Source: Halonatronomonas betaini (GTDB lineage Bacteria; Bacillota; Halanaerobiia; Halanaerobiales; Halarsenatibacteraceae). From it: a stretch of 64,000 nucleotides of DNA. The stretch lies in NCBI RefSeq assembly GCF_015666175.1, contig NZ_JADPIE010000007.1, positions 1 through 64,000 on the forward strand, in the 5' to 3' direction. This document shows, piece by piece, positions 46,075 through 55,803 of this stretch; positions within the stretch are counted from its first letter, which is position 1, and each line of letters begins with the position of its first letter. The position numbers and the translations under genes were made by a program. The notes below the pieces were generated by a model. The model saw only the letters and a list, made by a program, of their open reading frames with translations, searched no databases and was not told where the DNA came from.

Positions 46075-47382
46075 ATGAAAGTATTAGTAGTCGGGTCAGG
46101 CGGTAGAGAACATGCCCTGATCTGGAAATTACATCAGAGTGACCATGTCAATAAAATATATGCAACTCCAGGTAATAATGGTATGGAGGATCTTGCCGAG
46201 CTAATAAATATTGAGGCAGGAGATATTAATAAACTTGCAGATTTTGCCGAGGAACAGAAAATAGATTTAACTATTGTCGGTCCAGAAGAACCACTGGTTG
46301 CCGGCATAGTCAATGAATTTAAAGATCGGCATCTCAGGATATTTGGCCCTGAAAAAGAGGCTGCTATGCTTGAAGGCAGTAAAGTATTTGCCAAACGACT
46401 CCTGGAAAAGTATGATATTCCAACAGCTGAATATGAAGTCTTTACAGACCCATCAACAGCATTAAAATATTTAAAAGATGCCGAATATCCATTAGTTATC
46501 AAAGCTGAAGGTCCGGCCCAGGGCCAGGGAGCAGTAATTTGTACCGGCGAACCAGAAGCTTTTAGAACCGTTGAAAAGATAATGGAAGATAGGATTTTTG
46601 GTGATGCCGGTGAAAGAATTGTTATTGAGAATTTCTTAGAGGGTGAAGAGATTTCTGTCTTCGCCTTAACAGACGGCGAAACAGTTCTTCCATTTGCAGA
46701 AGCTGTTGATTACAAGGCAGTTTTTGATGGCGATGAAGGTCCAAATACAGCTGGAATGGGAAGTTACTCTCCGGTCCACTGGCTCGATGAAGATCTAAAA
46801 GAAGAGATCTATGAAGATATCATGTATCCAACAATCAATGCCCTGGAAGAAGAGGGAATTCATTTTCAAGGAGTGCTATATGCCGTTGTAATCATAACAG
46901 CTTCAGGTCCAAGAGTTCTGGAATTTAATGCTCGCTTTGGAGACCCTGAAACCCAGGCAATCCTGCCAAGGCTTAATAACGATCTCTTTGAATTATTAAA
47001 TAAAACGATCGATGGCCGTCTGGCCGAAGTTTCAATAGATATGGCATCCTTAACCGTACTCACATTAGTACTTGCTTCAGGTGGTTATCCAATCACCCAT
47101 GAAGAAGGCTTTACAATTACAGGTCTTGAAGAAGCAAGCCATATTGATGAGTTGATAATATTCCATGCCGGCACAAAAAAATCAGGCAACTCCTTTATTA
47201 CAGCCGGCGGCAGAGTTCTAAACCTCACAGTAATGGAAGACGGCTTAATGGCAGCAGCCGATCTGGCTTATGACTTAGTCGATGTCGTCCAGTTCCAGGA
47301 TATGCATTACCGGAGCGATATCGGCTCTGACTCATTACTGGCCGTCGATGACGACGAAATCCAGATAGAAGAAAACATATAA
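46075..47382 (+). CDS. purD: Phosphoribosylamine-glycine ligase
   Basis: A 435-residue ATP-grasp enzyme of purine synthesis that ligates glycine to phosphoribosylamine. The N-terminal GSGGREHALIWKL and the ATP-grasp core FLEGEEISVFALTDG, GPNTAGMGSYSPVHW and EFNARFGDPETQ are present. It is separated from the other pur genes, which are not in the window. Confidence 0.96.
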   Translation: MKVLVVGSGGREHALIWKLHQSDHVNKIYATPGNNGMEDLAELINIEAGDINKLADFAEEQKIDLTIVGPEEPLVAGIVNEFKDRHLRIFGPEKEAAMLEGSKVFAKRLLEKYDIPTAEYEVFTDPSTALKYLKDAEYPLVIKAEGPAQGQGAVICTGEPEAFRTVEKIMEDRIFGDAGERIVIENFLEGEEISVFALTDGETVLPFAEAVDYKAVFDGDEGPNTAGMGSYSPVHWLDEDLKEEIYEDIMYPTINALEEEGIHFQGVLYAVVIITASGPRVLEFNARFGDPETQAILPRLNNDLFELLNKTIDGRLAEVSIDMASLTVLTLVLASGGYPITHEEGFTITGLEEASHIDELIIFHAGTKKSGNSFITAGGRVLNLTVMEDGLMAAADLAYDLVDVVQFQDMHYRSDIGSDSLLAVDDDEIQIEENI

Positions 47383-47443
47383 TTAATAGCAGAAAAAACA
47401 AATTAATGTTATAATAGAGTCATAATATTGAGAGGTGATGATT

Positions 47444-47692
47444 ATGACTGAAATAAGACCTTTAGATGATCTGAAAAATGTAGAAAAAATTTCTGAATTA
47501 TGCCATCAAAGTGATGAACCTATTTATATCACTAAAGATGGTTATGGGGATCTAGTTGTAATGAGTAAAAGCAGCTATGATAAAAAATTAGCAAGACTTG
47601 AATTATATGAAAAGATTGCTAAGGGTGAAGAAGATATAGAAAAGGGTAATTTATCTAACATTGATAAAGCCTTTGAAGGTTTAATTAAATAA
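47444..47692 (+). CDS. Phd/YefM-family antitoxin
   Basis: An 82-residue protein: an N-terminal Phd/YefM DNA-binding fold (PIYITKDGYGDLVVMSKSSY) and a charged C-terminal toxin-binding tail. AGAGGTG precedes the ATG; two in-frame codons upstream are poorer starts. It likely represses its own operon and neutralises the next gene product. Confidence 0.85.
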   Translation: MTEIRPLDDLKNVEKISELCHQSDEPIYITKDGYGDLVVMSKSSYDKKLARLELYEKIAKGEEDIEKGNLSNIDKAFEGLIK

Positions 47693-48013
47693 ATGGTCGA
47701 TAATATATTTGAGATAAAAATCACTGATGAAGCCAGACATGATCTAGAAAAAATTTATGATTATATAAGCTTAGAATTTAAAAATGATATTGCTGCTAAG
47801 AAGTTAATTAGGAAAATTCGTGATTCTATAATTCGACTACGAGAATTTCCATATATGTCAGAACTATTAAAAGATGAAATACTGAGAAAAAAAGGATATA
47901 GAAAAATTGTTATTGATAATTATATTGTTATCTATAAAGTTAATAAAGATGAGAGATTAGTAATAATCGTTAGAATAATATATAATAGAAGGCAATATCA
48001 AGACTTAATTTAA
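47693..48013 (+). CDS. RelE/ParE-family toxin
   Basis: A 106-residue protein whose ATG follows the antitoxin stop without a gap. ITDEARHDLEKIYDYISLEF and YRKIVIDNYIVIYKV match the RelE/ParE fold. Whether it cleaves mRNA or targets gyrase cannot be told from sequence. Confidence 0.85.
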   Translation: MVDNIFEIKITDEARHDLEKIYDYISLEFKNDIAAKKLIRKIRDSIIRLREFPYMSELLKDEILRKKGYRKIVIDNYIVIYKVNKDERLVIIVRIIYNRRQYQDLI

Positions 48014-48017
48014 AAAT

Positions 48018-48075
48018 AAAAAACCCCTAATGGTAAACAGAATAAAAGTCTGTGTTACCATAAGGGGCTTTTTTT
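48018..48075. terminator. Bidirectional terminator between toxin gene and cysK
   Basis: A long stem: CCCCT-ATGGTAA-CAGA pairs with TCTG-GTTACCAT-AGGGG with small mismatches. T runs lie on both strands. It serves the convergent genes. Confidence 0.88.
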
Positions 48076-48079
48076 ATGG

Positions 48080-49063
48080 CTATTTATTTTCAAATTCAAA
48101 TAACTCAGTTGAAAGATAACGTTCGCCACTATCAGGGGCCAGAGTTAAAATTTTAGGCTGACTATTCTTCTCAGAGGGCGGCCTATTATCTAAGGTTTTA
48201 GCAAGTTTCCTGGTAGCAGCAGCTGCTGCCCCTGATGAAATACCAACCAGGAGGCCTTCCTTAGCTGCCAGCTCCCTGGCCGTATTATAAGCCGCATCAT
48301 TACTGACTTTAATAATCTGATCAATCAAATCTGTTTCCATAATTTCAGGAATAAAGCCAGCACCAATCCCCTGTATCTTATGGGAACCAGCCTCGCCACC
48401 AGAGAGAACAGGTGAACCCTCAGGCTCGACAGCAATTATCTTAGTTCCAGGAGCTTCCTCTCTCATTACCTGACCAACACCGGTTAGAGTTCCACCAGTA
48501 CCAACGCCTAAAACTATATAATCCAGACTCTGGCCAAAATCATTGAGGAGCTCCCTGGCAGTCGTCAGGCGGTGAATCTCAGGATTAGCAGGGTTGGAAA
48601 ATTGATCAGGCAAAAAATAACCTTGATTGCCATGGGCTAAATCCCTAGCAGTTTCAATAGCACCATTCATCCCGCTATCGCCAGGAGTTAAAATAAGTTC
48701 AGCTCCATAAGCTTTAAGCAATTTTCTCCGCTCAATGCTCATTGTATCAGGCATTGTTAGGATCACCCTGTAACCCCGGGCAGCGCCAATCATCGCCAGG
48801 CCGATACCGGTATTGCCGCTGGTCGGTTCAACGATTACACCACCTGGAGGAAGCTCACCAGATTCCTCAGCTCTCCGAATCATATTCCAGGCAATTCTAT
48901 CCTTAACACTCTTCCCAGGATTAAACATCTCCAGTTTTATGTAAATATTAGACCCAAATTCCTGGCCAAATTTCTCAGTCCTATAATGGGGAGTATTGCC
49001 AATTAACTCAGTAATATCTCCGGCAATTTCACCCTTATGCTCAGTATTTCTTTCAGACATCAT
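48080..49063 (-). CDS. cysK: Cysteine synthase (O-acetylserine sulfhydrylase)
   Basis: A 327-residue PLP enzyme. The PLP lysine is in NPGKSVKDRIA and the substrate loop in PTSGNTGIGLAMIGA. GVGTGGTLTGVG binds phosphate. It makes cysteine from O-acetylserine and sulfide. The start could be either of two adjacent ATGs. It lies on the opposite strand to the purine genes. Confidence 0.93.
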   Translation of the reverse strand: MMSERNTEHKGEIAGDITELIGNTPHYRTEKFGQEFGSNIYIKLEMFNPGKSVKDRIAWNMIRRAEESGELPPGGVIVEPTSGNTGIGLAMIGAARGYRVILTMPDTMSIERRKLLKAYGAELILTPGDSGMNGAIETARDLAHGNQGYFLPDQFSNPANPEIHRLTTARELLNDFGQSLDYIVLGVGTGGTLTGVGQVMREEAPGTKIIAVEPEGSPVLSGGEAGSHKIQGIGAGFIPEIMETDLIDQIIKVSNDAAYNTARELAAKEGLLVGISSGAAAAATRKLAKTLDNRPPSEKNSQPKILTLAPDSGERYLSTELFEFENK

Positions 49064-49262
49064 ATCACCCTTTCATTAAAACAAATAAGCTACATTTTAA
49101 TAATACTTAATCTTAGTGCCTCTGTCAAGTTTATCTGATAATTACTGGACTTATCATTGAATTAAGTTATAAACCCACAAGTTTTAAGGCCCTGATTACT
49201 GGTAATCGCCGGCACGATTCTGCTGGGAAAGACCATTAAAGAGCCAGGGTAAAGGCCGATAA

Positions 49263-49448
49263 TTTCAAGATTTACAGAAAGAACCAAGCAGAGAAAGAAC
49301 CAGTCTAGAACCAGGTGAAGACCAGAAGAAAGCCACCTGGAAACCACTTGAAGACACAAACAATAATGTTAATAATGCTTAAAAAGTGAATAAAGAAAAT
49401 AATCTTAGTGGTGGTGCTGGTGGTGGTAGCCAGCCAGTTCTGATTTGA
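49263..49448 (+). pseudogene. Possible remnant of a coding sequence
   Basis: One frame reads DLQKEPSRERTSLEPG, EDQKKATWKPLEDT and NNNVNNA, a stop at 49378-49380, then NLSGGAGGGSQPVLI and a final stop at 49446-49448. Composition looks protein-like, but there is no start, and an earlier stop lies just upstream. The rest of the 615-bp gap between cysK and nagR holds an 11-bp repeat and the nagR promoter. Confidence 0.25.
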
Positions 49449-49504
49449 TTATTTTTATTAAATGCCAGGCCTTTAGATAAAAGATATTACTTTGGTATAA
49501 TTCC

Positions 49505-49548
49505 AACCCAGTATCAACCCAGTACTAACCCAGTACCAACCCAGTCCT
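49505..49548 (+). repeat. Four tandem 11-bp repeats
   Basis: AACCCAGTATC, AACCCAGTACT, AACCCAGTACC, AACCCAGTCCT in uninterrupted 11-bp register. TATAAT lies at 49496-49501 just before. The array is about 65 bp upstream of the nagR promoter. Confidence 0.85.
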
Positions 49549-49612
49549 AACATACATCTTATATACACCCAATCTACAATCAACAAAATTTATAATTTAT
49601 CCACCTAAAGCT

Positions 49613-49652
49613 TTGCAATGAAATTTATATCCTGATATAATGGTATATACCA
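49613..49652 (+). promoter_or_regulatory. nagR promoter with dre-type GntR operator
   Basis: TTGCAA (49613-49618), 17-bp spacer, TATAAT (49636-49641). The palindrome TGGTATATACCA (49641-49652) begins on the last base of the -10. It resembles the dre sites (TGGTCTAGACCA-like) bound by NagR/DasR-type regulators, so autorepression is likely. Confidence 0.8.
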
Positions 49653-49678
49653 AATTTCATATTGATTGGAGTGATTAA

Positions 49679-50476
49679 ATGCTTGATGACATAAAATTAA
49701 CCTGCAAAAAATCAGATCCTCTCTATCGTCAACTGGAGAATGAGATCTGCCGCCGGGTCAAGGAGGGAGAGTTAAAACCAGGAGATAAACTGCCATCAGA
49801 ACGGACCCTCTGCTGTCTGCTTGATATCAGCAGAATGACAGTCCACCGAGCTTTAGATAATCTGGTCCAGGCTGGTCTCTTAGAAAAAGAACAGGGCAGC
49901 GGCACCTATGTTGCCAGTGGCAGCCAGGATAAGTCGATCTCGCCTTTAGTTATTTTATCGAAACAGATGGAAGAGCTAGGCTATAAGCTTAATACAGAAA
50001 TCAAAGAATGGCAGGAACAAAAAGCCAATAAAAAAATAGCAGAAAAACTTGAAATTGAAGAAGGCAGCAAAGTCTATTCCTTTATTCGGTTAAGAGAAGT
50101 TGCTGGCGAGCCGTTACTTCTGGAAAAAATAATAATTCCAGCAAAAATGGCCCCGGATTTAAATAAAAAGTTTAGTCCATCTAACTCTTTATATAACATA
50201 TTAAGAGAGGAATATCAGCTAGCCCTTAAAAGAGCTGAAGCAGAGGTCAGAGCAGTCAGCTTTGATAGCAGGAATTCTTCAGATAAAAAAATAATCACAG
50301 CATTAAAGCTTGCTGATGGAGAACTGGCCTTATATTTTGACCAGCTCACTTATTTAACAGATGGTCGACCATTTGAATGGAATAGAGCTTACTATGCCCA
50401 GACCAACCATATATTTAAGTTAAGATTTGATAGTAGTTTGAACGGCGAAATCCAATTAGGAAGGGATGATTGTTAA
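49679..50476 (+). CDS. nagR: GntR/HutC-family regulator, NagR-like
   Basis: A 265-residue regulator. The N-terminal GntR winged helix has YRQLENEICRRVKEGELKPG, KLPSERTL and ISRMTVHRALDNL. The C-terminal UTRA effector domain spans about 90-255. It overlaps nagB by one base (TAATG) and has a dre-like operator on its promoter. Effector is probably an amino-sugar phosphate. Confidence 0.85.
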   Translation: MLDDIKLTCKKSDPLYRQLENEICRRVKEGELKPGDKLPSERTLCCLLDISRMTVHRALDNLVQAGLLEKEQGSGTYVASGSQDKSISPLVILSKQMEELGYKLNTEIKEWQEQKANKKIAEKLEIEEGSKVYSFIRLREVAGEPLLLEKIIIPAKMAPDLNKKFSPSNSLYNILREEYQLALKRAEAEVRAVSFDSRNSSDKKIITALKLADGELALYFDQLTYLTDGRPFEWNRAYYAQTNHIFKLRFDSSLNGEIQLGRDDC

Positions 50477-51201
50477 TGAGAGTAGAAATTGTAAAAGATT
50501 ACGGTAAATTAAGTAGAAAAGCAGCCAGATTTGTATCAGGCCTGATAGAAATGAATCCTCAGGCAGCATTAGGATTACCGACAGGTAGTACTCCCTTAGG
50601 TTTATATGAAGAGCTGGTCGATATTCATGAAGAATATGATCTCGATTTTTCATATGTAAAGACTTTTAACTTAGATGAATACATAGGGCTTTCCCGGGAT
50701 CATACAAGAAGTTATTACAACTATCTCCAGGAAAACTTTATACAAAAAGTCAACTTAAAATCTCGAAATACTTATTTTATTGATGGAAAAGCCCCGGACA
50801 AAAAAGAAGAATGTAATAAATATGAAGAAAAAATTCTTCAGGTTGGCGGTTTAGATCTAGTTATTCTTGGAATCGGACGAAATGGCCATATAGGTTTTAA
50901 TGAACCAGCAGAAGAATTAATTGCTAAAACCCATCAGGTCGAACTTGCTAAAGAGACAATTGAAGCAAATAGCAGATTTTTTGAGTCTAAAGAAGAAGTG
51001 CCCCAGGGAGCATTAACAATGGGGGTAGGAACAATTTTAAATGCCGATCAGATCCTCTTAATAGCCAATGGCAACTCAAAAGCTGCAGCTATTGAAAGAC
51101 TATTTTCTGGTAAAATATCAACAAATTTTCCAGCTTCGTTACTTCATACCCATCCAGCAGTCACAGTAATGATTGACCAGGAGGCCGCCGAGAGGATATA
51201 A
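50476..51201 (+). CDS. nagB: Glucosamine-6-phosphate deaminase
   Basis: A 241-residue isomerase/deaminase that converts glucosamine-6-P to fructose-6-P and ammonia. LGLPTGSTPLGLYEEL, FNLDEYIGL and GIGRNGHIGFNEPA are intact. ATG 50476 overlaps the nagR stop; a TTG two codons earlier is possible. No nagA is nearby, so amino sugars may enter already deacetylated or nagA lies elsewhere. Confidence 0.95.
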   Translation: MRVEIVKDYGKLSRKAARFVSGLIEMNPQAALGLPTGSTPLGLYEELVDIHEEYDLDFSYVKTFNLDEYIGLSRDHTRSYYNYLQENFIQKVNLKSRNTYFIDGKAPDKKEECNKYEEKILQVGGLDLVILGIGRNGHIGFNEPAEELIAKTHQVELAKETIEANSRFFESKEEVPQGALTMGVGTILNADQILLIANGNSKAAAIERLFSGKISTNFPASLLHTHPAVTVMIDQEAAERI

Positions 51202-51223
51202 TAGTAATATGTCATAAAAAAGA

Positions 51224-53497
51224 ATGGGGCTGATTATTATTAAATTACTGGTTATAAACTGCAAAAATAATAGTTTATTTAAAACCTTCCTGATTTCAGG
51301 TATAATTATAAGCTGTCTTCTGTTTTTTTATTCTATCACCTTTAGTCCTAAAGCTTTAGCTCAGACAGGTGATACCATGAATATTAGAAGTGATAAACTC
51401 AATTATAATCCGGAAACAGGGGTTGTTGAACTAACAGCCAATGTTAGAGGACAATATGGAGTCTATCATTTCCTGGCAGATGAGATTATCTTAAAAATGG
51501 AAGATGGTCAGGAAGAACAATTAAGGACTCCAGAAGAAATAATGATGAGTCCAGGTGGTTTTACCGGTTGCGATTTAGACCTTCCCCATTATCTATTTAG
51601 AGCATCAACAATTGAAATCTATCCGGGTGATTATTTAATTGCCTATAATGTTGTATTCTATGAGTTTGATGGTAAATTACCACTTTTTTACTGGCCAGTC
51701 CTTTATATAAATTTAGATGATGACAGGACTAATATTGAGTTTGAATATGGTTATAGCAGTCTCAGAGGCTGGTATGGTAAGTTAACCTACAATTATAATG
51801 TCCTGGAAAGACCTGGCCAACTATATCTGGATTATTATCAGAATACAGGAAAGGCCTATGGTATCAAACAGCATTACATCCATACAGATAATAATCAGGG
51901 TTATCTATATTACTATACCCAGGATAATAATATAGGATCAGAAAGATTATTTGACTGGGAGGCAACCTTAAATCATGATTTTGAATGGCAGGATTGGGAA
52001 GCCAGCGCTTTTATAAATTATCAGCAGTATGACCATCGTGATGTAACTAATGCAGACTTTTATATAAATAATCAGACTGATGATTATGAGGCCAATTTAG
52101 CATCAGATTATGAACGATTAATCTATTATGAGGCTGAAAGAAATGACCGCCAGATAACCAATATTAATTTAGGCTATGATCGGAGTTTTGCTAGAGATCT
52201 CGATATCTATATAGATTATGACCTTGAATGGACAGATTATTTTAATAGAGAAGATTTTGATCAGCAGACAAGTGACCTTCAGCTAGGATTTAATAAAGGT
52301 TTTGACATCGGTCTAAATCTTGGCGGCGATTATCGTCGGGAGATTGATTTAAGAGTTGATGAAGAACTGACCAGAGAAGACCAGGCCGAATTGGAAGCTG
52401 ACTATCGCTGGGGAGATGGCTGGAGAGCAGAATTTGAATATGAATATGGCCGGTTATTAGAGCCTGAAGAAGATTTACAGGAGCGCTGGTCAGGCTATTT
52501 TTTAGCAGGAAGAAGAGTAGGTCGCTTTGATTACAATATGGTTCTAGAAAGAGATGCACCAGGTTTTGGCGATGATGGTGTAAGTTTTTACCGCTGGCCA
52601 GAATTCAACTTAAATTATTCTCCGCCAGGCTTCTTTGATTACAGATTACAATTAGGTCGTTATTATGAAGACCAGACTGATATAGAAGGGTATCGAGCTG
52701 CAGCAGGTATCGACTTTAGCAATCGCTGGCAACCTATGGAGCGTTTTACATTAAGAAGTGACCAGGAGCTGACAGGATTAATTTATAGAGTAAGAGACGA
52801 GAAAGAAGGTTATCCCAGGGCTATAAACTATGAAAGCGAAGTAAGCCTTGAAACCAGAATATTTGAAAACTGGACATTCACCAACAGCCATAATTATATA
52901 ACTTCATTTGGAGCAACACCATTTAATTTTGATGATATAGAAACAGAAGAAGTTTTCGAAAGTGAGTTAAGATATCGTAGAGATCGAATTGATTTCACCC
53001 TGGATAGCGGTTATGACCTGATTGATTTTATCTATTTGCCATTAACAGCAGCCGTAACATTAAGGCCAAATGATGACTGGCGGATTAGGATTAATACAGA
53101 ATATGATTTAAATGAGATGGAATTCTCAGATGATCTTTCACTAACCAGTCGCTACCGGGGAGAACAGCTTACAGCTACAACAAGCCTGGATTATGATCTT
53201 AATGAATACCAGTTCTATAGAATCAGAAACCAGCTGGATTATGAGGTTCCAGGAGAATATGGCTGGTCTATCTCAAATAGAATCCGCTATGATTTTGATA
53301 GACCCCAGGAAGATAGATTAAGAGAAGCCAGCATAGCCCTCAGAAAGAGAATCCACTGCCGGGAGTTAAGATTTACCTATGATCACATTGATAGAGAATT
53401 CACCGTCTCCTATCACCTCGATCTTTTTGGCGGCAGAGGGCTAACAACTGGCCGGAGCCAGGAAGAAGGCTTCCTGTTTGAAATAGATTCTGATTAA
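51224..53497 (+). CDS. LptD/OstA-like outer-membrane barrel protein
   Basis: A 757-residue protein. An N-terminal hydrophobic segment (about 22-46) looks like a long signal peptide ending near ALAQ. An OstA/LptA-like beta-jellyroll stretch (MNIRSDKLNYNPETGVVELT, EIILKMEDGQEE) leads to about 580 residues of alternating aromatic and charged strands (YGYSSLRGWYGKLTYNYNV), typical of a beta-barrel. The only cysteines are three scattered single ones, not the paired disulfides of E. coli LptD. It would insert LPS-like glycolipid into an outer membrane. The ribosome site is weak (AAAAAAGA), so translation may couple to nagB 22 bp upstream. Confidence 0.75.
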   Translation: MGLIIIKLLVINCKNNSLFKTFLISGIIISCLLFFYSITFSPKALAQTGDTMNIRSDKLNYNPETGVVELTANVRGQYGVYHFLADEIILKMEDGQEEQLRTPEEIMMSPGGFTGCDLDLPHYLFRASTIEIYPGDYLIAYNVVFYEFDGKLPLFYWPVLYINLDDDRTNIEFEYGYSSLRGWYGKLTYNYNVLERPGQLYLDYYQNTGKAYGIKQHYIHTDNNQGYLYYYTQDNNIGSERLFDWEATLNHDFEWQDWEASAFINYQQYDHRDVTNADFYINNQTDDYEANLASDYERLIYYEAERNDRQITNINLGYDRSFARDLDIYIDYDLEWTDYFNREDFDQQTSDLQLGFNKGFDIGLNLGGDYRREIDLRVDEELTREDQAELEADYRWGDGWRAEFEYEYGRLLEPEEDLQERWSGYFLAGRRVGRFDYNMVLERDAPGFGDDGVSFYRWPEFNLNYSPPGFFDYRLQLGRYYEDQTDIEGYRAAAGIDFSNRWQPMERFTLRSDQELTGLIYRVRDEKEGYPRAINYESEVSLETRIFENWTFTNSHNYITSFGATPFNFDDIETEEVFESELRYRRDRIDFTLDSGYDLIDFIYLPLTAAVTLRPNDDWRIRINTEYDLNEMEFSDDLSLTSRYRGEQLTATTSLDYDLNEYQFYRIRNQLDYEVPGEYGWSISNRIRYDFDRPQEDRLREASIALRKRIHCRELRFTYDHIDREFTVSYHLDLFGGRGLTTGRSQEEGFLFEIDSD

Positions 53498-53511
53498 ATT
53501 TTAGACCAGGT

Positions 53512-55611
53512 TTAAAAACCGTCATATTCTTCCAGTTCAATTTTATATTCATAGTGCTTATCAGCCTGGAGACTTAATGACTCGGTGAAAAAATAGTCTC
53601 CAGGTTCTATTTTTATTTCAGTATCAGTGGAATGGTCATTATTAACATCAATTAAACCTATTAAGATATAATCACCGGGATCGATACCGTTAAAGAGATA
53701 ATTGAACTTATTTTTATCCATCTCATAAAATTCTTTAAGGGGTATAGTTTTTTCAGCTGCTATTTTATCATGATTTCTATTTATCTTAATAGAACCACCT
53801 TCATCCTCTAAAATATCATCTTTTCCAAGAATAACTCTAATTTCCTGAACATTATTGAGAGCCCAGTAAGCATTAATCAGACCATAACCGGTTTCATCAT
53901 CACGGTACATACTTTCGTCATTTATTTTCATGCTTGTTCTTTCTAAAATATTCTCAACATCTCCTGGCCTAACACCATTAGACAGCATTAAACCTACTAG
54001 CCCTGTCAGATGAGGTGCAGCCATTGATGTACCATCCATCTTCCCGTAATTATTATCTGGTAATGTACTATAAATATCAACACCAGGAGCTACAAAATCT
54101 AAGTCTGATCCGCGATTTGAAAATGAAGACCTTTCAGGCTCATTATTTGAATTTAAAGAGACAGAACCTACTGAGATTACCTGTTCATAAGCTGCAGGAT
54201 ATAATAAACTACTACCACCTCTATTACCGGATGATGCTATAATAAAAACATTTTCATTTTGGCGATCAATTTCTTTCAATGCATCTTCTGTAAGGCTTAA
54301 TGGTGATGAGCCTCCAACTGATAGATTTATTATATTAACTGGATTAGGATTATTAGGTTCTTCGGTTAAACCAGTTGCATAAAGTAAACCTTTGCTTATT
54401 GTCCAGTCTGACCCTGCACCACCGTCGTCTAATACTTTTATAGGTAAAATTTCAACTGTTCCCTTCCAACTTACTCCAGCAACGCCAGTATTATTATCTG
54501 TATAAGCATTAATTGTTCCAGTAACATGAGTTCCATGGCCAATTTGGCCTTGCACATTATAATCATCATCTATATTATGATTATATTTTTTAGAATCCTC
54601 CTCATCATCTTCTACATCATCATCTTCATAAAAATGTATGCTATTTTTTGTGCTAATATGATTTAAATCTTCATGGATGATTTCATCTTTATCTTTATCA
54701 TAGGGAATTCCTGAATCTAAAACAGCAATTCTAATTGGAGTATTTGAGGTGCTATTATAATAACTCCAGGCTTGAGGCAGGCGGATTAATGGATAGTGCC
54801 ATTGTTCAGGGTAATATGAATCATCTGGAATATCTAAATAATTTTCAAATCCATTATAATTATAGTTACTTAATGCTCTAACCTTTTGATTAGGCTCAGC
54901 ATATCTTATACCCCTAATATTTTCGGCCATGTCAATTGCTTTGTCCAGGGCTATATCAGGTATTTTAACAAGCACAGAGTTCAATTCTGGTATCTGATCT
55001 ATTTTTTCAAAATTCAAATCTGCTAAAATCTCATTAATCTGTTCAATATCAATAAAATTGTCAAAACGGATTATTAATTCTTTAATATCTTCGTCTTCTT
55101 CACTAAAAGATTGACTAAATAATTTTTCAGCTGAAGCTGTTGTTGAGCTAGAGGATGAAGTACTATAAAAACTTTCATCTTCCAATTTTGAGTACGGGAA
55201 ATTATGCTTAATCTCTATATTCCCCTGGACTAATGCCTTATTATCCTCTGGAGCAAGTCCAAATATCGGAGTTATTATTTTTGGGCTATCCATTAGTATG
55301 CTATTATCACTAACGGTATCTCCTTGCCACTCAAGAAATAAAAAATCATTTGGTTCAATTAAAAGATCAACAATTGTTCCACTTTCATATTTATGAATTT
55401 CTCCAGGATCAGGTTTAATGTTAGGTTTTTCATAATCTTTATAATTATTGTAATCATAAAAGTTATACTCGATCTCATTTATCCTTAATGAATACTCTGT
55501 TGTTGAACTTGATGAGCTAGAGGATCTCAAGCCTGAGCAGCCTGTTATAATTACAGGGACCAGTAATATTATTAGCAATGAAAATATAAATTTATCGGGT
55601 TTCTTTTGCAT
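53512..55611 (-). CDS. S8 subtilisin-family lipoprotein protease 3
   Basis: A 699-residue precursor (start ATG 55611; a GTG three codons upstream is less likely). Lipobox ITGC puts Cys at residue 25, followed by a poly-Ser run. A repeat-like beta region (SLRINEIEYNFYDYNNYKD) precedes the prodomain (ELIIRFDNFIDIEQINEILA). The catalytic domain has Asp in AVLDSGIPYDKDKD, His in GHGTHVTGTI and Ser in DGTSMAAPH. A long acidic insertion lies between Asp and His. The C-terminal beta domain includes DYILIGLIDVNNDHSTDTE. No riboswitch is seen upstream. Confidence 0.9.
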   Translation of the reverse strand: MQKKPDKFIFSLLIILLVPVIITGCSGLRSSSSSSSTTEYSLRINEIEYNFYDYNNYKDYEKPNIKPDPGEIHKYESGTIVDLLIEPNDFLFLEWQGDTVSDNSILMDSPKIITPIFGLAPEDNKALVQGNIEIKHNFPYSKLEDESFYSTSSSSSTTASAEKLFSQSFSEEDEDIKELIIRFDNFIDIEQINEILADLNFEKIDQIPELNSVLVKIPDIALDKAIDMAENIRGIRYAEPNQKVRALSNYNYNGFENYLDIPDDSYYPEQWHYPLIRLPQAWSYYNSTSNTPIRIAVLDSGIPYDKDKDEIIHEDLNHISTKNSIHFYEDDDVEDDEEDSKKYNHNIDDDYNVQGQIGHGTHVTGTINAYTDNNTGVAGVSWKGTVEILPIKVLDDGGAGSDWTISKGLLYATGLTEEPNNPNPVNIINLSVGGSSPLSLTEDALKEIDRQNENVFIIASSGNRGGSSLLYPAAYEQVISVGSVSLNSNNEPERSSFSNRGSDLDFVAPGVDIYSTLPDNNYGKMDGTSMAAPHLTGLVGLMLSNGVRPGDVENILERTSMKINDESMYRDDETGYGLINAYWALNNVQEIRVILGKDDILEDEGGSIKINRNHDKIAAEKTIPLKEFYEMDKNKFNYLFNGIDPGDYILIGLIDVNNDHSTDTEIKIEPGDYFFTESLSLQADKHYEYKIELEEYDGF

Positions 55612-55803
55612 TTTAATCACATCCTAATTAAGTCTTGAATATATAAATTGAATCTTGTATATATATAATTCGATATAACTTTCTAATGACCTTTTTAATA
55701 AGGTGCATTTTATTTTTTGTGAGTGTTGAATTAATTTTATGGATAATATATAATGTTAAGTGGGTTAGGTTTTAAATTTTTAATTATTTGGAAGGAGATA
55801 ATA

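Noticed and set aside
49162-49359. 65-residue minus-strand ORF in the cysK-nagR gap
   Set aside because: It has no ribosome site or recognisable motif, and its composition (Leu/Val-rich) looks like the reverse of the plus-strand remnant.
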